Assembly: GCA_003136915.1 (NCBI GenBank)
Contig: PLEB01000017.1
Coordinates: 1 to 5,267 of the forward strand
Length of the DNA stretch: 5,267 nucleotides
Reading direction: 5' to 3'
Source of the DNA: Chitinophagaceae bacterium
GTDB taxonomy: Bacteria > Bacteroidota > Bacteroidia > Chitinophagales > Chitinophagaceae
Under the pieces are notes generated by a model. It was not told the DNA's origin and ran no database searches. It worked only from the letters and a program-made list of their open reading frames with translations. Numbering within the stretch: the first letter of the stretch is position 1; every line of letters starts with the position of its first letter. Made by a program: the position numbers and the translations under genes. This document shows, piece after piece, positions 1 to 4,952 of this stretch.

Positions 1-167
1 TTGTATAGATTTGATAACCAGGATTGTCGGATATCCGGCCACTAGGTTATAGAGAGGCCGTAGACGTTGCAGTGGATGATAGCTGACCAAATGACGTTTA
101 TGGAGCAGCTTGGTATCGCAGAAGTGGAGACAGTTTGATTGTTCATCTTATCCGTAATATATCAGGC
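1..167. other. Left-edge non-coding stretch before the MBL hydrolase
   Basis: No gene can be supported here; all three + frames are interrupted by stops within the first 85 bases. A Bacteroidota-type -7 element (TAnnTTTG) is matched by TAGATTTG at 6-13, but its -33 partner would lie off the window, so a promoter is only possible. A perfect 10-bp palindrome, CGGATATCCG, lies at 28-37. The frame of the following gene stays open from the TGA at 81-83 onward, so a longer N-terminus or decayed upstream coding sequence is conceivable, but no ATG lies in that stretch. Confidence 0.4.
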
Positions 168-1007
168 ATGAAAAATGTGCTTTTACTTTTCATACTACTT
201 TTTATTCAAACTATTGGTTATACCCAAAATTCTAATGAATATGAAGTATATGCAATCCGATTTGGGACAGAGGGGGGGCGTATGCCACTCTCGTTTGCGG
301 CAGCAGGCGCTTCTGACAAGGACAGCGTTCAGTTTTGCATGATGTTTTGGTTGCTAATAGGAAACGGTAAGCATATTTTAGTAGATGCTGGCCACCTACG
401 ATACAATAGCGTCGACAGTGGTCTCTGGAAAAGTTATGTAAGGCCCGATAGCGCGTTGCTAAGAATGGGTATAAAAGCAACAGAAATTACTGACATCATC
501 ATAACTCATCCGCATTATGACCATATAGGGGGGATTGTATTATTCCCATCTGCTCAAGTATGGATGCAAAAAGACGATTATGACTACTTTGTAGGTGCTG
601 CGTGGCAGAAGAATGGGTTTAATGAAGGTTTTAATAAAGAAGATGTAAAAAATATTGTTGCTAAGAACCTTGAAGGAAAATTAACCCTGATTAAAGGTGA
701 TAGTATTGAAATTTTTCCGGGTATCAGGACGTTCATTGGATCTAAACATACTTGGGAATCACAACATCTCCTCGTTAATACAAAAACAGATAAGGTAATT
801 CTTGCTTCAGATGATTGTTGGTTTTATTACAATGTTGAACATTTACTGCCTATAACCTATTACCTATTTGATCCAGATGCCTACGTTAAGCAATTGAAAA
901 GAATGAGGGTCCTTCAACCCAATATTTCGTTAATTATTCCAGGACATGATCCTCTCGTATTTTCCAAATTCCCTAAAGTGGCAGAAGGTATCGTTAAGAT
1001 CAGATAG
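168..1007 (+). CDS. Secreted MBL-fold metallo-hydrolase, N-acyl homoserine lactonase-like
   Basis: Predicted zinc-dependent hydrolase of the metallo-beta-lactamase fold, 279 residues from the ATG at 168. That start is chosen over the in-frame TTG at 135 because it begins a clean signal peptide (MKNVLLLFILLFIQ, about 20 residues, no lipobox Cys), implying export to the periplasm or beyond. Metal-site motifs in order: THPHYDH (H114, H116, D118, H119), GSKHT (H194), ASDD (D215) and PGHDP (H260), so a two-metal site looks complete. The opening VYAIRFG, the LVDAGH strand and the ending IIPGHDPLVF follow proteins usually annotated as the N-acyl homoserine lactonase family, which open lactone rings. 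That substrate is family knowledge and not shown here: the group is broad and the first motif is HPHYDH rather than the HVHWDH often seen. The gene stands alone on its strand, with no Shine-Dalgarno, as is common in Bacteroidota. A signal peptide is notable for an enzyme type often cytoplasmic. The fold is firm, the substrate is not. Confidence 0.9.
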   Translation: MKNVLLLFILLFIQTIGYTQNSNEYEVYAIRFGTEGGRMPLSFAAAGASDKDSVQFCMMFWLLIGNGKHILVDAGHLRYNSVDSGLWKSYVRPDSALLRMGIKATEITDIIITHPHYDHIGGIVLFPSAQVWMQKDDYDYFVGAAWQKNGFNEGFNKEDVKNIVAKNLEGKLTLIKGDSIEIFPGIRTFIGSKHTWESQHLLVNTKTDKVILASDDCWFYYNVEHLLPITYYLFDPDAYVKQLKRMRVLQPNISLIIPGHDPLVFSKFPKVAEGIVKIR

Positions 1008-1064
1008 CTTTATAATGATTTCAATAAGACCAGCTTATAGTTATTCATTCTTTATCATCAATCT

Positions 1065-1210
1065 GTCACCAATTCCTCCGAACTCACTGGAATCGGGGTA
1101 CTTTTTTTTTGTATCGGTACAGAGCAAAATGTGATCATGTACGCAAAGGATTGAAATTCAACGAGGGAGCGGACGGGCGAAATTACGGATAGCCAGTGAG
1201 TTCACAGGAA
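1065..1210. repeat. MITE-like or decayed IS element with imperfect inverted ends
   Basis: The 18 bases at 1073-1090 match the reverse complement of 1193-1210 at 16 positions, including an unbroken 11-base core (GAACTCACTGG against CCAGTGAGTTC). About 102 bases lie between the arms and hold no transposase. The left arm extends on both sides into a longer unit (1065 to about 1117) that recurs in the same orientation at 2505-2560. This fits a non-autonomous element or the surviving ends of a lost insertion sequence. The end motifs, ACCAATTCC followed by a CACTGGAA-CGG block, recall the multiple terminal repeats of IS21-type elements in Bacteroidota, but that comparison is from memory and weak. 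No target-site duplication was identified. Confidence 0.45.
1076..1110 (+). terminator. Probable intrinsic terminator after the MBL hydrolase
   Basis: Bases 1076-1081 (CTCCGA) pair with 1093-1098 (TCGGGG) to give a six-pair stem with one G-T wobble and an 11-base loop. After TAC come nine T residues (1102-1110). This arrangement, 69 bases past the stop of the MBL gene, suits a factor-independent terminator on the + strand. The stem is short and the same bases belong to a repeat, so the T-tract may be part of that element instead. The related copy at 2505-2560 keeps the T-run but has lost most of the stem. Confidence 0.4.
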
Positions 1211-1245
1211 GTTCTTGGATAAAACTTCACTATTTTCAGATTAAG

Positions 1246-1465
1246 TCAAGTTAACTTTGGTAATCTGTCAGGTTTGCAGGGGGCAGGTACATTACTAAAT
1301 AGAAAGGGTAAAATATTAGTTTTTTGGTTTACAAATTCAAAAGATTTACCTTCTTCATCTTTTGATTCCTGCCCAGTTACAACTTCATTCTTTAATTTTC
1401 AAATCATCAACCATCTCTATCAATAGAGGTATGGGATCTTCGCTTTGATGCAACAAATTTGTCAT
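1246..1465 (-). pseudogene. Short ORF with strong RBS, probably frameshifted small gene
   Basis: On the - strand an ATG at 1465 opens a 26-codon frame (MTNLLHQSEDPIPLL at its start) that stops at TGA 1387-1385. The +1 frame is open across that stop and continues for 47 more residues to TGA 1248-1246, beginning NEVVTGQESKDEEGK. That continuation has no start codon of its own, and its charged Lys/Glu-rich composition looks coding. Joined, the two parts would give a protein of about 72 residues. The simplest reading is a small gene broken by one extra base near the A-rich run at 1390-1398; an intact 26-residue peptide or programmed frameshifting is also possible. No family is recognised. Support for translation comes mainly from the perfect AGGAGG upstream, which is unusual beside the other genes here. 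It diverges from the esterase, with only 26 bases between the two starts. Confidence 0.35.
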
Positions 1466-1473
1466 ATTAATAA

Positions 1474-1479
1474 CCTCCT
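1474..1479 (-). promoter_or_regulatory. AGGAGG Shine-Dalgarno of the small - strand ORF
   Basis: CCTCCT on the + strand reads AGGAGG on the - strand, eight bases before the ATG at 1465, which is ideal spacing. None of the full-length genes in the window has such a site. This is the reason for taking the small ORF seriously. It lies inside the 26-base divergent gap, so it is also in the 5' flank of the esterase on the other strand. Confidence 0.5.
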
Positions 1480-1491
1480 AATCAGTCAATC

Positions 1492-2502
1492 ATGAGATTT
1501 TTAGTATTAAAAATGTCCGGATTTATTTTATCTTTTTTATTGCCGGCAGTCCTTATCGCCCAGCATGAGCCTTTCACGACAAATGGGTACGATAGCTATA
1601 TGCCTGAAGTGAAACGATGGAATAAGATGTTGACAATATTTCCTAAATTGGATATAACCACTCCGAAAGGACTTGCCCATGCCCGAATTGTTTATGGTCC
1701 GCCCGGCGGCAAAACGATCTTAAAACCCCAGGATCGATTTATACACGGGGAGGGCGGTAATATTCGTATAAGAATATTCCGGCCGGAATCCATTCGGGCT
1801 GTGGTATTTGATATTCACGGAGGGGGTTACTTCGCCGGGAGGCCTGAGTCAACTGATTTATTGAATGATGTTATGGCCCGGTTTTGCAGCGTAGCAGTGG
1901 TTAGCATTGAATATCGTCTGGCGCCGGAAAACCCCTTCGAAGCAGAGGTGGAGGATTGTGATACAGTTGTTGCATGGCTACTTCAAAATGCCAAAAATGA
2001 ATTTGGTACGGATAAACTGATACTTACAGGTTTTTCAGCGGGTGCTAATCTTGCTGCCCATACATTGCTTGACATAAGAGATAAAATGCATGGCATTAAC
2101 CGTGTTATTGGTATAAACTTTTTCTACGGCATGTTCGACGAGAGTGGAACACCTTCGCTCCGAATGGCAAATTCGCATAGCCTGATAATAGATTCTGCAA
2201 TTATAAATCAGATAGGGCGGATTGTATTCAAGGGTAAGAGTGCTGAAGAATTGCGCAGCGCTTATTATTCGCCATTGTATGCCGACCTTAAAGGATTGCC
2301 ACCTGCATTTTTTTCAGTTGGGACAATTGACCCGTTGATGGATGATAATACATTTATGGCAAACCGATGGGAGGCTGCCGGCAACCAGGCTACATTATAC
2401 GTTTATCCAGAGTGCCCACATGGATTTAATTTGTTTCCTTCTCAGATCGCAAAACTTGGAAATCAACGTGTGAATGATTGGATCAATGGTTTATTGAAAT
2501 GA
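1492..2502 (+). CDS. Secreted alpha/beta-hydrolase esterase, HSL family (family IV)
   Basis: Predicted carboxylesterase of 336 residues, in the usual size range for an exported family IV (hormone-sensitive-lipase-like, alpha/beta hydrolase fold 3) enzyme. The signal peptide covers residues 1-24 (hydrophobic run from M8 ending in LIAQ), so the enzyme is exported. Oxyanion-hole motif HGGGYFAG at H109-G112; the family's YRLAPE at 141-146; nucleophile S182 in GFSAG; acid D280 in TIDPL; base H310 in PHGF. The triad is complete. The elbow reads GFSAG where the family more often has GDSAG. Members hydrolyse short-chain esters and some lactones; the substrate cannot be read from sequence. Start at 1492 is preferred; an internal ATG (M8, 1513) would also leave a signal peptide. 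No Shine-Dalgarno precedes it on this strand. It stands alone between related repeats and seems somewhat richer in G+C than the genes to its right, so transfer as a unit is possible but unproven. Confidence 0.92.
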   Translation: MRFLVLKMSGFILSFLLPAVLIAQHEPFTTNGYDSYMPEVKRWNKMLTIFPKLDITTPKGLAHARIVYGPPGGKTILKPQDRFIHGEGGNIRIRIFRPESIRAVVFDIHGGGYFAGRPESTDLLNDVMARFCSVAVVSIEYRLAPENPFEAEVEDCDTVVAWLLQNAKNEFGTDKLILTGFSAGANLAAHTLLDIRDKMHGINRVIGINFFYGMFDESGTPSLRMANSHSLIIDSAIINQIGRIVFKGKSAEELRSAYYSPLYADLKGLPPAFFSVGTIDPLMDDNTFMANRWEAAGNQATLYVYPECPHGFNLFPSQIAKLGNQRVNDWINGLLK

Positions 2503-2504
2503 TA

Positions 2505-2560
2505 GTTACCAATTCCCCGCAAACCCACTGAAACCGGACCATTGTACTTTTTGTGTGGGG
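2505..2560 (+). repeat. Second, diverged copy of the 1065 repeat unit
   Basis: Starting two bases after the esterase stop, GTTACCAATTCC (2505-2516) matches GTCACCAATTCC at 1065-1076 in 11 of 12 bases. It is followed by AACCCACTGAAACCGG against AACTCACTGGAATCGG, then GTACTTTTTGTGTGGGG (2544-2560) against GTAC, nine T and GTATCGG. Order and direction of the blocks agree with a 1-base and a few-base indel. The copy is too regular to be chance, but it is short and diverged, so it is probably an old remnant. It also supplies the only T-run downstream of the esterase. Confidence 0.45.
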
Positions 2561-2564
2561 AAGT

Positions 2565-2583
2565 AATCTCTCCACGGGAGATT
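2565..2583. terminator. Hairpin between convergent esterase and deoR-type genes
   Basis: AATCTCTC (2565-2572) pairs with GGGAGATT (2576-2583) around a three-base loop: eight pairs including one G-T wobble. The hairpin ends one base from the stop codon of the - strand regulator gene, where an operon terminator would be expected. No T-tract follows on either strand, so it is not a classical intrinsic terminator; it may act with termination factors or protect the 3' end of the mRNA. Confidence 0.4.
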
Positions 2584-2584
2584 G

Positions 2585-3334
2585 TCAAATAAGTCGAATA
2601 CCCAAATGCCTGAAATCATCGAGTTTACTATCATCGGTTGCAAGATCAGTGATCATTCCGCTAATATCTTTAATATCACATACCTTATAATGTTCAGTAG
2701 TATTTAGGTTGGAACTATTTACCAGGGCAAATGTTTTATTTGCATTTCTTAGCATACTTTGTTTTACTTCTCCATCATTTTGAAAAACGGCGCTGATGCC
2801 AAAGTCCTTTTGAAGAGCACAGGTACCCATAAAATAAAGGCTGGCGATATATTGCTTCACCTCATTGCAGGTCTGACCGCCTGTATTAATAGCCGCTTCA
2901 CGATCGTGAATACCACCAAGTATGATAAGTTCTATATCTCTGAATTTTGAAATGATCGGAACCAGCGCCATATTATTCGTAACCAGCCTGAAACTGGAGT
3001 TGGAAGGAAGATGAGTGGCGATTGCACAAATGGTAGAACCTCCATCCATAAAAATCGTTTGCCCCTTCTTAATCAGCTGTTGCGCCTTTAAAGCAATCAA
3101 TTCTTTTTCTTCAGCTAAATAGCGGGTGCGATCCTGGAAACTGAGTGGATTCTTTGAAATGGAAATCGCGCCCCCGCGAACTTTAAATAACAAACCATTG
3201 TTGTGGAGAGACTCAATATCCCTCCTCGCCGTATCTTCAGAAATATTTAAATCTTCTGACAAAGTTTCATAAAAGACCTTGCCTCTTTTCTTAATAACTT
3301 TAAGAATATGATTAAACCGCTCTTCTTTTAACAT
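2585..3334 (-). CDS. DeoR/GlpR family transcriptional regulator
   Basis: Sugar-responsive DNA-binding repressor of the DeoR/GlpR family, 249 residues, a normal full length; cytoplasmic. The N-terminal winged helix-turn-helix spans about residues 1-55, with the family signature around SEDTARRDIESL (32-43) and the wing ending in KVRGGA (51-56). The C-terminal effector domain (about 75-235) is the DeoR sensor fold, with DGGST (97-101), VTNN (118-121) and ILGG (138-141); such domains bind phosphorylated sugars or related metabolites. It is the last gene of the - strand run, 32 bases after the HAD gene, and so probably regulates the operon it belongs to. The 5' gap holds TAGATTTT, one base off the Bacteroidota -7 consensus, so an internal promoter is possible. 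The effector is unknown; the HAD and DUF1080 neighbours make a sugar phosphate likely. Confidence 0.93.
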   Translation of the reverse strand: MLKEERFNHILKVIKKRGKVFYETLSEDLNISEDTARRDIESLHNNGLLFKVRGGAISISKNPLSFQDRTRYLAEEKELIALKAQQLIKKGQTIFMDGGSTICAIATHLPSNSSFRLVTNNMALVPIISKFRDIELIILGGIHDREAAINTGGQTCNEVKQYIASLYFMGTCALQKDFGISAVFQNDGEVKQSMLRNANKTFALVNSSNLNTTEHYKVCDIKDISGMITDLATDDSKLDDFRHLGIRLI

Positions 3335-3366
3335 CCTGGTTGAGTAAAAAATCTAATTCCTGGTTT

Positions 3367-3972
3367 TTATATCAGGCCTAATGCATTCAGTTCACTTTTC
3401 AAATCTGTTTTTTCCAGTACATGAATCGTTGCGAACCCTATTTCTTTTGCCGCTTGAATATTATTCATATTATCGTCAATAAACAGTGAGTTTTTAGCTT
3501 CCAAATGATAGCGTTCAAGAATTAGTTCAAAAATCTTCTTATCCGGCTTTGTCAGTTTTTCTTCTCCTGAAATGACAATCCCATCAAATAATTTAAAGAA
3601 TGAGAATCGTTTGAAAACGATCGGAAAAGTTTCAGCCGACCAGTTCGTCAATCCATAAAGTTTATATTTCTCCTTCAGTTTTCGTAAAATTGTTACATTT
3701 TGTGGAATGTAACCTTTTATCATTTTCTCCCATTGATCATAATATAATTGGATTTTCACAACATGCTCCGGGAACTTATCCTGTAGAATCCTGGTTCCCT
3801 CTGCCAGTGACCGTCCTTTATCCTGTTGAAGATTCCAATCCTCTGTACAAACCTTGTTGAGAAAATGTTCCATTTCTGAACTTTCTTCAAATTCATCCCG
3901 ATACATATATCTCGGATTCCAGTCTATCAAAACGCCTCCGAAGTCAAATATGATTGTATTGATATTGTTCAT
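3367..3972 (-). CDS. HAD-superfamily phosphatase (YihX / HAD-IA type)
   Basis: Haloacid-dehalogenase-fold hydrolase of 201 residues, cytoplasmic, probably acting on a small phosphorylated metabolite. Motif I is FDFGGVLIDWNPR with nucleophile D10; motif II T109-N110 in GLTNW; motif III K142 in KLTKPD; motif IV D166-D167 in LFIDDN. Residues about 15-95 form the alpha-helical cap of subfamily I. At motif I position +2, where many HAD phosphatases have a second Asp, this protein has Gly (D10-F-G12). The same D-x-G pattern occurs in YihX-type enzymes, one of which is an alpha-glucose-1-phosphate phosphatase in E. coli, so the change alone does not imply inactivity. The start lies three bases past the VOC stop, which suggests translational coupling. 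Placed between a sugar hydrolase operon and a DeoR regulator, a sugar phosphate is a sensible but unproven substrate. Confidence 0.9.
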   Translation of the reverse strand: MNNINTIIFDFGGVLIDWNPRYMYRDEFEESSEMEHFLNKVCTEDWNLQQDKGRSLAEGTRILQDKFPEHVVKIQLYYDQWEKMIKGYIPQNVTILRKLKEKYKLYGLTNWSAETFPIVFKRFSFFKLFDGIVISGEEKLTKPDKKIFELILERYHLEAKNSLFIDDNMNNIQAAKEIGFATIHVLEKTDLKSELNALGLI

Positions 3973-3975
3973 TTA

Positions 3976-4365
3976 TCAGGCTGAAATTTCCAGTAAATTT
4001 CCCTCAGGATCCAGGACAACCGTTTCATAATAGCCATCTCCCGTTGTTCTCGGTTCGCTAAAAATGATGAAGTTGTCGTTTCGTATACGTTCTGTCAGTT
4101 CATTCACTTTATCCTTTCCTCCCACAGATATTGCGAAATGGGCAATGCCCATATTAAATCCGCGCTTACTGTTATCAGACATGATATCCGGTCGCATCAT
4201 TAACTCTAATCTTGTTTTACCTTCTCCGAAAAAAATAAAATAAGCCTGAAATTGTGTTTTCGGATTAACATATTTCTCTCCTGAACTCGTATCGAAGTAT
4301 TTAAGGTAAAAACTTCTCATGAGCTCCAAATCCTGTACCCAGAGACCGAGATGTTCAATTTTCAT
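3976..4365 (-). CDS. VOC (glyoxalase/bleomycin-resistance) fold protein
   Basis: Small cytoplasmic protein of 129 residues with two beta-alpha-beta-beta-beta modules of the vicinal oxygen chelate superfamily (about 1-57 and 72-129). All four expected metal ligands are visible: H5 in IEHLGLWV, E54 in RLELMMRP, H76 in IAHFAISV and E126 in NLLEISA. The GDGYYET and DPEGN motifs near the end are typical of glyoxalase I-like members. A metal-dependent lyase, isomerase or dioxygenase step is therefore plausible; it resembles lactoylglutathione-lyase-like proteins of unassigned substrate, and resistance-type roles cannot be excluded. It follows the copper protein gene after 26 bases and is almost joined to the HAD gene, so it belongs to the operon. 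Confidence 0.9.
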   Translation of the reverse strand: MKIEHLGLWVQDLELMRSFYLKYFDTSSGEKYVNPKTQFQAYFIFFGEGKTRLELMMRPDIMSDNSKRGFNMGIAHFAISVGGKDKVNELTERIRNDNFIIFSEPRTTGDGYYETVVLDPEGNLLEISA

Positions 4366-4391
4366 GAAGTCAACCGGTTAAAATGTAAATC

Positions 4392-4925
4392 CTATTGTGC
4401 GACGATTTTTCCCTGCATCGTTCCCCAATGACCAGGAAAACTGCATATAAAATCATAAATACCTGGTTTAGGGATAATAAACTCCACCTGATCAGAATCA
4501 CCGCCGCTCACCAATCTTGTATGCGCGATAATTAATGAGTCTAAAGAGGATGGAACATATTGTTCAGTTTTTGCATTGCGCGCTATATCCGCAAAATCGG
4601 CAATATCGATACCGTTCTTTAAGATCACAACATTGTGGGTCATTGATGTAGCGGATTTTGCTCCTGTATTTTTAAAAATGAGACTGATTTTTTTTCCGGC
4701 CCTGACCCTGAACAACTCTCTATCATAGCGCATATTCTCATTTGCCTTCAATTGAACGCTATCTGTAAATTCAAGCTTCTCAATACCGGGAACAGATGTT
4801 TCTGCATTTTCAACTGAACGAGTTGTTTGGGAACTGTCTTTTTGATTATTCTTATTCTGTTCACCTTGCCCACAGGATACCATGATGAGTATAATTGCGA
4901 AAACAAATAAATAAACCCTCTTCAT
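4392..4925 (-). CDS. Azurin-like type 1 copper lipoprotein
   Basis: Blue copper electron carrier of the azurin family, 177 residues, anchored in the cell envelope. The N-terminus is a lipoprotein signal peptide with a lipobox ending at C18 (IMVSC), followed by a Gln/Asn/Ser/Thr-rich linker to about residue 50. The cupredoxin domain fills 50-177. Copper ligands are H97 in MTHN, C161, H166 and M170 in CSFPGHWGTM; the C-x4-H-x3-M spacing is that of azurin (C112, H117, M121), and IIAHTRLVSGGD (132-143) resembles azurin's VIAHTKL region. Thr96 replaces the Gly just before the first His ligand in classical azurin (Gly45), whose carbonyl approaches the copper, so the axial geometry may differ. It would accept and pass single electrons in the periplasm, for example between a dehydrogenase or cytochrome c and an oxidase. 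Its neighbour 27 bases upstream is the DUF1080 hydrolase gene, suggesting a role in oxidative sugar processing. Confidence 0.94.
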   Translation of the reverse strand: MKRVYLFVFAIILIMVSCGQGEQNKNNQKDSSQTTRSVENAETSVPGIEKLEFTDSVQLKANENMRYDRELFRVRAGKKISLIFKNTGAKSATSMTHNVVILKNGIDIADFADIARNAKTEQYVPSSLDSLIIAHTRLVSGGDSDQVEFIIPKPGIYDFICSFPGHWGTMQGKIVAQ

Positions 4926-4952
4926 TCAAGTAATATTAATCGATTCTGTCTG

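Larger units (their letters stand above)
1008..1491. other. Gene-poor intergenic region with repeat element and small broken ORF
   Basis: This 484-base gap between two + strand genes has no intact gene of normal size. It holds a hairpin plus T-tract (1076-1110), a pair of imperfect inverted repeats (1073-1090 and 1193-1210) around about 100 bases of more G+C-rich DNA, and a - strand short ORF with strong ribosome-binding site close to the esterase start. A + strand reading frame ending at 1134 overlaps the end of the MBL gene and has no protein-like features. No good Bacteroidota promoter for the esterase was found; TAACTTTG at 1252-1259 matches the -7 consensus but lacks a -33 partner at the usual distance. 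Confidence 0.6.

Noticed and set aside
28..37. Perfect palindrome CGGATATCCG, a possible operator
   Set aside because: A single 10-base palindrome far from any start, without a second copy, is not enough to call a binding site.
84..167. In-frame open stretch upstream of the MBL ATG, including the TTG at 135
   Set aside because: Using the TTG would place 11 residues before the signal peptide and hide it; the stretch has no ATG and is preceded by in-frame stops.
232..480. 82-codon reading frame on the - strand inside the MBL gene
   Set aside because: Entirely antisense to a gene with complete family motifs; its translation is rich in Cys and Arg and shows no domain or signal.
946..1134. 62-codon + strand reading frame overlapping the end of the MBL gene
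   Set aside because: Starts inside the MBL gene in another frame and its tail runs through the repeat and T-tract; the translation has no recognisable pattern.
1252..1259. TAACTTTG, matching the Bacteroidota -7 promoter consensus
   Set aside because: No TTG/TTTG at the required distance upstream and about 230 bases from the esterase start.
2759..2950. 63-codon + strand reading frame inside the DeoR-type gene
   Set aside because: Antisense shadow of a well-supported gene.
4372..4379. Palindrome AACCGGTT between the copper protein and VOC genes
   Set aside because: Eight bases only, inside an operon gap, with no repeat elsewhere; expected by chance at this length.
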